From Lepas anatifera (Eukaryota > Arthropoda > Thecostraca > Lepadidae), in assembly GCA_034440635.1 (NCBI GenBank), contig JAOTON010001028.1:1747501-1811500 (forward strand): a stretch of 64,000 nucleotides of DNA. The letters are read 5' to 3'. Below, piece by piece: positions 36,000-46,400 of the stretch. Both the position numbers and the translations under genes were made by a program. Under the pieces are notes generated by a model. That model made no database searches. It worked only from the letters and a program-made list of their open reading frames with translations, and was not told the DNA's origin. Each line of letters starts with the position of its first letter. Position 1 is the stretch's first letter.

Positions 36000-37200
36000 A
36001 ATTCGCTGATGTTATCACATCCCATGGAATCTACATAGTGAAGAGCGTCACGGTAAAGAAATCAAAAATTCAATTCGGTTTAGTTTATAACGTTTCCCCT
36101 ACCAAACCCGGTCAATCAATCTATTGAGTAGGTACCGATAAAGGTTCTAAGATCCAATGGGATATCCAATCCCTAAACTTTACTGAATGGACTTCCAAAT
36201 CCCAACTATGCGCCATAGGTGTCTTAAGTTTGAGCCTCGAAGGTGGTCTAAGCAGAGGCTTAGACCACCATAGGTTCCGAACTTCTTTCATTTTAGACTA
36301 CCCGTCCCGAGTCAGCCTCAGATCCCAGTTTGGCTGTTAGCTGCACTTCGCCAGCAAATGACGACCCTCCAGCAAAATGTGCCACATTTCTTTCCATTGA
36401 GAGTTCTGAAGCATCCATTCCTGATAAAAACACCAAAATCAGTTTCATAAGGCGCCCCCGCCCCCTCTCGACAACATATTGCCACTCCCTGAAACTATGA
36501 AGCTTGCTCCTTCCTTTTCGCGAAATCATAGATCCGTCGCCGCTTTCATTGCGTATGATATACGATGTCTTACCACTATAAGTTCAATGATACAAAAGAG
36601 GATTCACCATGCTACTTCAAACAAGAAATGAAGAACAGTAGCAATTCCATATGTATCGGGAAAAGGGAGAGCAGTGGGCCCCCTCTCCACCCGCCACTTA
36701 TCATGGAAAATACCCCATTGCCAACCAAACAATCATTAAATCGGAAATTTGTCAACCAGCCAGTGCAGACGGCAACAACAAACTCATACCCTAAGGGCTT
36801 CTTGTTCTACCGAGAAAGGTTTCATGTCTCCTTTGTAGCTGCAAGATGAAAATTGGCTGGCCACCATACATTTTCCGCGGCGACCGTTATGACCAATTTG
36901 ATTTAAATCCGTTCTGCAGATCGGTTTAGAAGTGTTAGACGCCGTATCTTAGCTGCGTTCACCACATCTTTATCATCTTTGTAGACGGGTCATTAAAATA
37001 TGTGGCCTCTTTATATTGAAACTTTCTTCCCTAGGCCCTCAATGACACTTTTTGAAAGTGTGCTTTCAAACTGTTTATCTGCAAGTATTTCAGCCAATCA
37101 GTTACCCCATAACTCATGCCAGCAAACTCATTTTTCCCGAGCATTAGAGTTAGACAAAACTTTCTTTATAGGAGGGGATATCCATGGGCGTCTAATCCGG
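36000..37200. other. unassigned intronic DNA with one perfect hairpin
   Basis: Nothing coding is supported. At 36242-36269, ggtggtctaagc-agag-gcttagaccacc is a perfect 12-bp stem with a 4-base loop. Confidence 0.45.
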
Positions 37201-37204
37201 AGGG

Positions 37205-37670
37205 ACTTTTAATCACTCTAAACCAGCTAAATGCAAGTCCTTCACTATGACCATTAGACGCTCACCCCTGCGAATAGGGGCTCAAACACGATGCAGAAAC
37301 CCGCGATCTCGGCGTGATATTAGACTCCAAACTCACGTTTTCGAAACATGTAAATAACATTGTAAAGGGTGCAAACAGATCACTCAGACTTCTGATCAAC
37401 TCGTTTCAGACTGGCCCCCCAACGGTTCCAAATTCAAACGCACATCGCTAGTGGCCGCTTCCTATGCAAACGTGGGTTCAGTTTTAGAATGCGGCAAGGT
37501 AATATGGACGGCTGCAGATGATTCTTATCTATAGCAGGTCGATCAGATTCAGCAGAAGCTACTCATTTGGCTTCAAAATCACTATTTCTCTGGACATGCG
37601 CCCTTACTCTCCTACAAAAATGTACACCAGTACAAAATTCATTCTCTGGCTGCGAGGAGAGTGCAGCACG
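37205..37670 (+). pseudogene. LINE (jockey-like) reverse transcriptase relic, 5' part
   Basis: With two frameshifts and one stop the sequence reads FNHSKPAKCKSFTMTI, then TRDLGVILDSKLTFSKHVNN, then SLVAASYANVGSVLECGKVIW and QVDQIQQKLLIWLQ. The order N-x-xKC-x-xxxxT, RDLGVxLDSKLTFxxHV, V-x-x-x-LE…VW and QIQxKxLxWL is the palm-to-thumb region of non-LTR retrotransposon reverse transcriptases. It ends RRVQH at the 12.3-kb insertion and resumes at 49998. It is inactive; no endonuclease or 3' tail was identified. Confidence 0.8.
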
Positions 37671-37799
37671 CATAGGCGTAGGAACCGGGGGCCAGGGGGC
37701 CACTACCCCCCCACTTTTCTGTGGGGGCCCCCACAGAAATGTGGTATTGTTATCAAAATATCAGCAACTGTAACATAAAACAAGAAACCCAAACGGGCC

Positions 37800-39835
37800 C
37801 TATAGCTTGCTCGAAAAAAACCTCTTATAAAGCTGGCCTGGGCCCCTGAGCTGATCTGAGGTCTTATGAGTCGGCCTGGGGCCCCTGAGCTGTTCAGGGA
37901 CCCTGAATTAACCTATGATGTCCTATGAGCTAACTTGGGGCTCCTTGAGCTATTCTAAGGTCCCTCGAGCTGGTTTATGCCCCTCTGAACTGTTGCACGG
38001 TCCCTAAGCTGAACTGGGAGCCATCAGCCTGAATAGGCCCCTTGAGCTAGTCAAAGACCCTATACAAACCGGATCTGGGGGCCCCTGAGCTGAGCTGGGC
38101 CCCCAAAGCTAATCTGATGCCCCCTGTGCTAAACTGGGGCTCCTGAGCTTATCTGGGGCTCACGCAGAGTTATAGGGCCCCTGAGCTGAACTTAAAGTGG
38201 CATCATTGAGCTGTTCTGAGACGCTACATGAGCCGATCTGGGACCCCTGAGCTGAGCCGGGCTCCTAAGCTGATCTGGTCATCTGAGCTAATCTGTGACC
38301 CACTGGTCAGAACTGCCCACCTCCCCTCCCCCCCCGAGATGGACTGGGACCAGTAGAGTAGCCAATGAGAGTCCAAGGGGTTCGCGGACCCCTCCCCGCC
38401 CTTGGGCCGATCGTAAGCACTCTAAAGGATTCCTGATCAGGTGGCCCCCAGAGTCAGTCTCAGGGGCCCCCGAGATTTGTTAATAGGGGCCCCGAGTCGG
38501 TCTCAGGGCCCTCCGCCCCGAGAGTTAGTATTAGGGGCCCAAGAGTTGGTCTTAGGGGCCCCCGAGAGGTGGTCCCCGAAAGTTGGTTTCAGGGACCCCT
38601 GAGAGTTGGTCGCAAGGGACCCCCGAAAGTCGGTCTCAGAGGGTCTGATAGTCGGTCTCAGCCTCTCACCCCCCCTTCCCCGAGTTTAATTCTCAGACCC
38701 CCAAAGTCGGTTTCAGAGGGCTCCTGGAAGTCAGTCTCAGGGGCCCCCAGAAGTCGGTTTCAGGGGCCCCTGAGTCAGTCTCAGAGGACCCCAAGAGCTA
38801 ACCTGGATGCCCCAAGACTCTATGTCTAGGGCCACCCGAGAGCAAATCTTGAGGGTCCGATAGGTAGTCTCAGAGGTGCTGCTGACAATTTATTTTAGGA
38901 GCTCCGAGATATACTCGGGGCCCCTCGGTTCTGGTCTAACAGGCCCCGGTAATAAGGCCCAAGGGCCTCTGACAGCTAATCGGGGGAGGGGCTGAAAATT
39001 AGCCTCGCGAGTGCCGCACTTTTAGGAGGGCCTCAGAGCTAAACTGGGAATCCTGAGCTTATCTGGGGCTCACTTATACGGCCCTTGAGCTGAGCTGGGG
39101 GCCATGAGCTTAAAGTGGACTCCTTAAGCTGTTTTGAGACGCTATATAGGCCGACCTGGGGCTCCTTAGCTGAGCCGGGCTCCTAAGCTGATCTGGTCAT
39201 CTGAGCTAATCTGGGGCCCACTGTGCCCCCTAAAAGCTAATTTGGGTCCTTAGCTAATCTCAGGTGCCCTGTGATGAACTGAGCAGTCCCTGAGCTGGTC
39301 TGGGGCACCTGCACTGTTATTAAGTCCGCTGAGCTGAGCTAGGGGCGATGAGCTTGAATGGGCCTCTTGAGCTGTTCTGAGCTCTACACCAGCCGACCTG
39401 GGGTTCCTGAGCTGAACTAGGCTACCAAAGCTAGTTTTGGGCTCTAAATTAATATCAGGCCCCTCTGCTGAACTGAGCAGCCCCTGAGCTAGTCTGGCGC
39501 CTCCTGGCTAATTATAGGACCCGCTGAGCTAAGCTGGGGGCCATGAACTTGAGTTGGTCCATTGAGCTGTTCTGAGACCCTATATCAGCCAACTTGGGGT
39601 CCCCTGAGCGAGCTGTGCTGGGCCCCACAGCTAATTCGAGGCCTAAGCTAAGCTGAGGCCCCCTGTGCTTATATGAGGCCTCTGAGCTGGTCTGGAGCCC
39701 CTGCATAGTTCTAGCGTCCCTGAGCTAAGCTGGGGGCCGATACATAGAATGGCCCATTGAGCTGGTTTGATGCCCTATATCAGCCGACCTGGGCCCCAGA
39801 GCTGAGCTTGTCTCCCACAGCTAATTGGCCTCGGT
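37800..39835. repeat. 'gagctgatctggggcccc' minisatellite with higher-order repeat
   Basis: Units of about 18-24 bases built from 'gggcccctgagctgatct'. The block 'ttgagctgttctgagac.ctat' followed by 'agccgacctggg' recurs near 38209, 39127, 39368, 39560 and 39757, roughly every 190-240 bases at the later sites, giving a higher-order pattern. 38460-38900 is a variant with 'gagtcggtctcaggggcccc'. Related units reappear at 48960-49260, past the nested insertions, as expected if all of this is element interior. Confidence 0.85.
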
Positions 39836-40704
39836 CATTGAAAGTGTTGGCACCTGGCGGATTTTTTTTGGAAACGCCAGGAGAGGGACTGACGTCTGGC
39901 GCCGCTGGGGCATTCCAGGACAAAACGACCAAAAATATTTCAATTTGACACCACCATGTCTAGAAAAAATCTGAAACTTTGTCTCCGGGGTAGTTTTGGG
40001 CCAGAAACACGCCTGTGAGAATCTCAGCCCCCTCCGACCAACGGTGACCGAGTTATAGCCCGAGGCACTTTCGGGAGGTCACGTTGTAGACTCATCTTTG
40101 ATGCTTCATAATTCAACAACGCATCACCTGATTAACAAGTTTTGTATATCATTGAACTCGTCTTGAATTATAGTTTATTTTGAAAAAAGAAAATGTTAAA
40201 ATTTGAAAATTTTGGACTTTTAATTTGTTTGACCTTTTCCTTTTTAACCTAGCTTGACCTTTTCCCAGTTGAAATTGCCCTTTTAGACACCTCAAAAATG
40301 TTTCTTCATAAAATATCTTTCGATAGCAAAACTAAAAAAATGCGTTCTTGCTATAAGTTCCGAATATTTAGCACCTAAGGTAGGTATGTACACGGTTTTT
40401 TACCATTGCGGTAGTACAGCCTTATGTTTAACGCCGCAAATATAGCGATTGCTTTTGTAATCGGTCGCTTGAAATAATACTCCATTGTCTTTACGAAATT
40501 TTAATCGTACAAGTATCCGAATTTATGACAATTAACACGTGCCCACCCGAGGGGGTGGGCAACCGGCCTCCTCAGGTCTCTACAGGTAGTAAAAAAATAC
40601 CTTCGCGCAGCGCCACCGTACTCCATCTACCTCTAACACAACATTTTGCGACTTCTGGAAAAACAATTAGGCCAACTGGGAGGTGGTAGGTACCGTAAAT
40701 GCTG

Positions 40705-40890
40705 AAGGCCAGCAGGCAACTCAGTGGTGAGGGGGTGACCTGAGGTAGACGGTCGTCGTTATGCCTTGTGGGACTTTTAACTTTGTTTCCTTGATTAACA
40801 CTTTATCGTGGGAGTTGCTCGTTTGGGTGGTGGGGTCAGGGTCTCCGTAAAAAGTCCCTTGATGACTCTAGTGAGACACCTACTCCTAAA
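40705..40890 (+). mobile_element. SINE-1, 5'-truncated copy
   Basis: The body words 'caggcaactcagtggtgagggggtgacctga', 'gtgggacttttaac', 'atcgtgggagttgctcgttt', 'ggtggggtcagggtctccgt' and 'cccttgatgact' match the complete copy that follows directly. The tRNA-like head is missing. The two copies are tandem and in the same orientation. Confidence 0.75.
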
Positions 40891-40902
40891 ACTGCCTCCT
40901 TG

Positions 40903-41290
40903 CCGCCCCGGTAGCTCAGTTGGTAGAGCGTTGGGCTCCGGCCCGCGGCTCAGAAGCATGCAGTGGCAGTGCATGTCCAGGCTTGGGATCGGTTCCGCTG
41001 AGACGCTCCGGCGCTCAATAGCTTACCCGACGTAAAGGTCGGCTGGCAACTGACTGGTTAGAGGGTGACCTGAGCGGGGCGGCCGTCCCTATGCTGTGTG
41101 GGACGTTAAACGTTGGCTTCTAAAATCAACCCTTCATTGTGGGAGTTGCTCGTTCGGATGGTGGGGTCGGGGTCTCCGTGACAAGTCCATTGATGACTTT
41201 AGTGAGACCCCGACTCCAACAATCGAACTGAAAACAACTTGTACAAAATGTATAAAAAAAATGAACTGGCAACAACTTGGGCAATATTTA
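40903..41290 (+). mobile_element. SINE-1 (tRNA-derived), complete copy
   Basis: The head CGCCCCGGTAGCTCAGTTGG…TAGAGCG is a near-perfect tRNA 5' half with the pol III A box (TAGCTCAGTTGG). A 'gcttgggatcggttcc' B-box-like segment follows. The body 'ggtcggctggcaactgactggt…gagggtgacctgagcgggg…gggacgttaaac…gtgggagttgctcgttc…ggtctccgtgacaagtcc' ends in an A-rich tail that is itself duplicated ('gaactg.aacaacttg'). The head has no cloverleaf 3' half, so it is not a tRNA gene. Other copies are at 50540 (minus) and 55531. Confidence 0.85.
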
Positions 41291-42380
41291 TAAACAGAAA
41301 AACTGCAGCCATTAAAAGTGATAAAAGGGATTCTTTGTTTCGATGGAGACGAGGGAAAATGAACTTATTAATAATGAACCTTTAAGTCTTAAACGAAAAT
41401 TTACAAAGATGTCGCGACCTTATCAATAATTGAAACAAGTATAACTTATCCTATGAGCACCACTAACTCACACAATTACATCGTTCCCGGAGATGGAAAA
41501 TAGTATCGATGCAAGCTGATCCAGCGCAGCACAGCATATGTTTGAGAGGATTCATGCAATGTAAACAAACGTGTCTGAAAGGCTTTCATTCCCAAAAAGT
41601 AATTTGAATCTGCTCATATATTCGACAAAATGTCCTGAAATTGTAACGCATTCGACTTGGTCGCTTGAACAGGTTGCCTCATGATATTTTTACAAGGTGA
41701 TCATTTCATAGCTGACACGGATCCGAGAATCCCAGATAAATAATGACACAGTGCACTGGGAGTGATGCCGCTAAGCAGCCAGTTTTAATCATTACCGAAT
41801 ATGTTACATACAATCGTTTGGTCGTGTTGCCTTTGAGGCTGCTCAAGGTCACAGTATTTCTTACGGGAACTAAGTGGAAACCTAAATTTTGTGGCATAAT
41901 AGGTGACAGAGAAGAGCAGTAGAAAGAAAAGTTCAGCACCATTGGAACACTCTTGTTGAGCCCGAACGGATTATATATCTTATAATATTGCCTAGTCAAA
42001 TGTCAAAATTAACCTGCTTTGACCTAGGGCCAGGCTTAGGTCTGTATGGTAAAAAGAATATTAATCAAACTGCAGTGGCAAGTCAGACACGACAATGTAA
42101 AAATACAACCTCCATCGCAATTCTCGACAATTCTCAATTCTTGCAAGTTATCAAAATTTACCAATCGCCCCATGCATTTCTAATGGAAAGATCATGACCC
42201 TTGCCCTGCTCCCGGTTATCGATATAGAAATCCTGCTACGAAAAATTATCTTGCTAGGCGATCTTACTATGTAATGCGATTCTAACCACGATAGGCTAAA
42301 TTTGATATGATTTATGCACCTCCCAAAGTTTGAGGTTAGGTCTCTTGACCTGGGTTGGCGGTCTGACCTGGTATGACCCA
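41291..42380. other. interior of family C element
   Basis: No coding is seen. The last 400 bases include TGACCT words like those of families A and B. Confidence 0.4.
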
Positions 42381-43334
42381 GACCTAAAATTTTGCCAGAA
42401 GCTGCAAAAATTTCGAGTTAGAGGTACATGAAGTACGGTGGCGCTGCGCGAAGGTGTTTTTTTACTACCTGTGGAAACCTGAGGAGGCCGGTTGCCCACC
42501 CCCTCGGGTGGGCGCGTGTTAATTGTCATAAATTCGGATACTTGTACGATTAAAATTTCGTAAAGACAATGGAGTATGATTTCCAGCGACCGATTACAAA
42601 AGCAATCGCTATATTTGCGGCGTTAAACATAAGGCTGTACTACCGCAATGGTCAAAAACCGTGTACATACCTACCTTAGGTGCTAAATATTCGGAACTTA
42701 TAGCAAGAACGTATTTTTTTATTTTTGCTATCGAAAGATATTTTATGAAGAAACATTTTTGAGGTGTCTAAAAGGGCAATTTCAACTGGGAAAAGGTCAA
42801 GCTAGGTTAAAAAGGAAAAGGTCAAACAAATTAAAAGTACAAAATTTTCAAATTTTAACATTTTCTTTTTTCAAAATAAACTATAATTCAAGACGAGTTC
42901 AATGATATACAAAACTTGTTAATCAGGTGATGCGTTGTTGAATTATGAAGCATCAAAGATGAGTCTACAACGTGACCTCCCGAAAGTGCCTCGGGCTATA
43001 ACTCGGTCACCGTTGGTCGGAGGGGGCTGAGATTCTCACAGGCGTGTTTCTGGCCCAAAACTACCCCGGAGACAAAGTTTCAGATTTTTCTAGACATGGT
43101 GGTGTCAAGCCTTCGTCGATCTGTCCTGGAATGCCCCGCTTCATATCCTGGAAAGCAGCGCTGCTTCATATCCGGCGCATTTTTTGAACGCCATACTACT
43201 TTTTCAATGTATTTTCAGTCGTGATGAACTCGTTGCTGTGAAAGAGTGTGGTTATACGTGACGTTGGGTGGACGTGAATATTGAAGACTGGTGTTATTTT
43301 CTTGTTTGTTATAATCTTGGAAAGTTCAAAGAAA

Positions 43335-43560
43335 ATGGAGGAGAGGCGGATAACCATTACATCCAATCAGAACTGCTGCGTTCCTCAGTGTGTATCCTTC
43401 CGAAGAAACTGTCCAAGTCTCAGCTTTCACAAGTTTCCTCAGGATAAGGTGCTGTCCAAGCAGTGGAAGTTGAAACTGAGAATTGGGAAGAAGATAGGCT
43501 CAAATGCTGCTGTCTGTTGCAGACATTTTCAGCCATCTGACTTCCATTCACATCCACCTG
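43335..43560 (+). CDS. THAP-type zinc-finger exon (5' exon)
   Basis: The ATG at 43335 (gaaaATGG context) starts MEERR. About 14 residues on comes a THAP domain: CCVPQC as the first zinc pair, SFHKFPQDK (the family SFHxFP motif), a single W in SKQWKLKLR, then CCRHFQPSDF giving the C-x2-H pair. The exon ends at a clean donor, ccacctg|GTAAGC, in phase 1, where THAP genes normally continue to the AVPTIF-type end. THAP domains bind DNA in P-element-type transposases and in host proteins derived from them. The exon lies inside the 12.3-kb transposon and only 0.2 kb beyond the palindrome edge. The next exon was not found and may have been lost to the insertions at 43631 and 44216. Confidence 0.75.
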
Positions 43561-43630
43561 GTAAGCGGCTGTGAGGCAATCTCCAGTTCTGCTTATGCCT
43601 GCTTCCACTCCTTATCCTTGGGCCGTCATC

Positions 43631-43865
43631 ATAGGCGGATCCAGGATTGCCGATTTTGGGGCACTTTCCCGGGGGAAGCGCCATTCTTAACCGGGAAACC
43701 CTATCGGATGGGAGCAAAATCCCATCGATGGGAGCCGACTTCCGCATCCTTGGGAGAGGGGGTGGGGGTGGGAAGCGAAATTTCAGAGGGCGTGGCCATT
43801 TCAGGGGGCGCCGAGGGTCGATGGCGGGGGGGCACATACTCCCTTTACCCCCTGGATCTGCCTAT
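43631..43865 (-). mobile_element. MITE with ATAGGCGGATCCAGG termini
   Basis: The left end ATAGGCGGATCCAGG pairs with the right end CCTGGATCTGCCTAT. The interior is G-run rich and contains 'cccatcgatggga'. It is homologous to 35728-35995 in the opposite orientation. It lies 70 bases downstream of the THAP exon's donor, that is, in its intron. Confidence 0.75.
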
Positions 43866-44207
43866 GGGGCACATGCCCACTTTGCCGTCCCCCCTCGGCC
43901 CGCCTATGGCCGCATTCCTTTTTAGCCCGGGAAACTGACATTGAAATAATTCGGTAGATATACGCCTTTATTCGTTTCAAGCTGTCTGAAATTCCAGTTT
44001 GAATGTACGATGTAAAATGCGTTTTAAAACATAAGCGTCGCCACCGGCAAAAGTGGGGGGGGGCAGCAAACTTCAACCTGATACTGACTACAAACTTTTG
44101 CTCTTAGGGACCAAAAATTCTTCGAATTTGGGCTCATCTCTGCCTTCCGCAGCGGCTGGTTATAAGCCGCTGCCACATACCAAACATAAAACACGTATAA
44201 TTCACCG
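43866..44207. other. interior of the 12.3-kb element
   Basis: 44068-44170 ('caaacttcaacctgatactgac…ggaccaaaaattcttcg…gctggttataag') matches 7750-7855 inside the 272-bp MITE that has the same termini, so this stretch is genuine internal sequence of that family. Confidence 0.55.
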
Positions 44208-44226
44208 CTTACCATCAGTGGCGCAG

Positions 44227-46400
44227 CCAGGGGGGCACAGGGGGCACGTGCCCCCTCCCATCGGTGCCGGGGTGCCCTTTTGATTGCCAGGTGGTGTACC
44301 CTCTTTGGGCCGTGCCGTTCGAAATTTAGTGCTCTACGCCGTTGAACCTAGATGGAACTAGACTGCATTTAGCGATTTAAGCTATTGTTTGACAATTAAG
44401 TGCCTTTTTGATCAGCTAGGGCATTCTGTCGCCTTTCCAAGCACCCGGGAAGAGTATAGGCACGTAATCCGTTTCCAGATAATGCCTCAACATCGCCAAT
44501 AATCGTACGGGCGGAGCTAATCTGGTGCCCCCTGAGCGCTGGTCTTGGCCCTTTGAGCTGATCATGTGCCCTCTGAGCTGATCTGATGCCCTCGTAGTCA
44601 ATCTGGTGCCCGCCCCTGAGAAAATAATTGTGCCTTCTGAACCTATATAATGCTCTCTGAGTTAGTTTGATGCCCCCGAGCTTGCCTGGTGCCCTATTAG
44701 CTGTTTTAGTGCGTGCCCCTTGAGCTGATCCGGGCCCCCTGAACTTATTTAATGCCTCCCGGAGTTTATCTACTGTCCAGGGGGGCACAGGGGGCACATG
44801 CCCCCCCCATCGGTGCCGGGGTGCCCTTTTGATTGCCAGGTGGTGTACCCTCTTTGGGCCGTGCCGTTCGAAATTTAGTGCTCTACGCCGTTGAACCTAG
44901 ATGGAACTAGACTGCATTTAGCGATTTAAGCTATTGTTTGACAATTAAGTGCCTTTTTGATCAGCTAGGGCATTCTGTCGCCTTTCCAAGCACCCGGGAA
45001 GAGTATAGGCACGTAATCCGTTTCCAGATAATGCCTCAACATCGCCAATAATCGTACGGGCGGAGCTAATCTGGTGCCCCCTGAGCGCTGGTCTTGGCCC
45101 TTTGAGCTGATCATGTGCCCTCTGAGCTGATCTGATGCCCTCGTAGTCAATCTGGTGCCCGCCCCCTGAGAAAATAATTGTGCCTTCTGAACCTATATAA
45201 TGCTCTCTGAGTTAGTTTGATGCCCCCGAGCTTGCCTGGTGCCCTATTAGCTGTTTTAGTGCGTGCCCCTTGAGCTGATCCGGGCCCCCTGAACTTATTT
45301 AATGCCTCCCGGAGTTTATCTACTGTCCAGGGGGGCACAGGGGGCACGTGCCCCCATCGGTGCCGGGTGCCCTTTTGATTGCCAGGTAGTGTACCCCCTT
45401 TGGGCCGTGCCGCTCGAAATTTAGTGCCCTACGTCGTTGAACCTAGATGGAACTAGACTGCATTTAGCGGTTTCAACTGCTGTTTGACAATTAAGTGCCT
45501 GTTTGTTCAGCTAGGGCATTCTGTCGCCTTTCCAAGCATCCGGGAAGAGTATAGGCACATAATCCGTTTCCAGATAATGCCTCATCATCGCCAATAATCG
45601 TACGGGCGGAGCTCATCTGGTGCCTCCTGAAGCTGATCATGTGCCCTCTGAGCTGATCTGGTGCCCTCGTAGTCAATCTGGTGCCCCCCTGTGAAAATAA
45701 GTGTGCCTTCTGAACCTATATAATACTCTCTGAGTTAGTTTGATGCCTCTGAGCTTGCCTGGTGTCCTTTTAGCTGTTTTAGTGCCCCTTGAGCTGCTCC
45801 GGGCCCCCTGGGCTTATTTAATGCCTCCCGGAGTTGATCTACTGTCCAGGGGGGCACATGGGGACGTGCCTCCCATCACTGCTGGGGTGATAGCCAGGGG
45901 AGTACCCAATTTGGGCCGTGCCGCTCGAAATTTAGTGCCCTACGCCGTTGAACCTATATGTAACTGGACCGTATGTACCGATTGAAACTATTGTTGGACA
46001 ACTTAATACCTTTTTCGGTCAGTTAGGGCCTTCTGTCGCCTTTCCAAGCACCCGGGAAGAGTATGGGCACCTAGTATGTGTCCACCTAATGCCTCATCGT
46101 CGTCAATAATCGTACGGGTGAAGCTAATCTGGTGCTCCTTGAGCTCATCTCGTGGTCTCTCAGCTGGTCTTGGCCCCTTGAGATGATTACTTGCCCTCTA
46201 AGCTGATCTGGTGCCCCTGAGTCAATCGAGTGCCCCACTGAGCAAATAATTGTGCCTCCTGAACCTATCTAATGCCCTCTGAGTTAGTCTAATGCCTTTG
46301 AGCTCTTGGTGCCCTGATAGCCGATTTAGTGCCCATTGAGCTGATTCGGGTCCTCAATCTGATCTCATGCCTCCCCAAGTTGATTATTTCTCCTCTTCAG
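44227..46400. repeat. four tandem copies of a 550-bp unit
   Basis: Units start with 'ccaggggggcaca' at 44227, 44777, 45327 and 45846. Units 1 and 2 are nearly identical, down to the same 61-codon minus-strand frame at 44416 and 44965; units 3 and 4 are progressively diverged. Each contains the end-proximal 'gtgccggggtgcccttttgattgccagg' block and several minisatellite monomers. Confidence 0.9.

Larger units (their letters stand above)
40532..42522. mobile_element. piggyBac-like element, family C, at the palindrome centre
   Basis: Bounded by TTAA at 40532-40535 and 42519-42522. Terminal inverted repeats of about 110-140 bases start TTAACACG[T/C]GCCCACCC, with the palindrome ccgagggggtgggc and a tgcgcgaaggt.ttttttac motif. 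The right interior has AGGTCA/TGACCT words (42330-42380). SINE-1 copies sit in the left interior. No transposase. Confidence 0.85.
39907..43137. mobile_element. palindromic (foldback) element, split at its centre
   Basis: The left arm 39907-40531 is the reverse complement of 42523-43137 with very few differences. The outer ends begin ggggcattccaggaca. If the TTAA element at 40532-42522 is removed together with one TTAA, the arms join as gacaa-TTAA-ttgtc, a palindrome of about 1.24 kb with no spacer. No transposase lies in the arms. Termini of the form GGGGC[A/G]TTCCAGGACA followed by cgacc are shared with the older foldback at 58215-61201. No clear target duplication was seen. Confidence 0.88.

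Noticed and set aside
37800..39835. CRISPR-like regularly spaced repeats
   Set aside because: Monomers are degenerate, directly adjacent and without unique spacers, in an animal genome.
40903..40990. Possible tRNA gene
   Set aside because: Only the 5' half and A box fit; no cloverleaf closes, and the same head precedes a SINE body at several sites.
39855..43200. Similar 'ggcg.attttttt..gaa.cgcca' words outside both palindrome arms as a target duplication
   Set aside because: They lie some 30-50 bases outside the arms at unequal distances and are low in complexity, so chance cannot be excluded.
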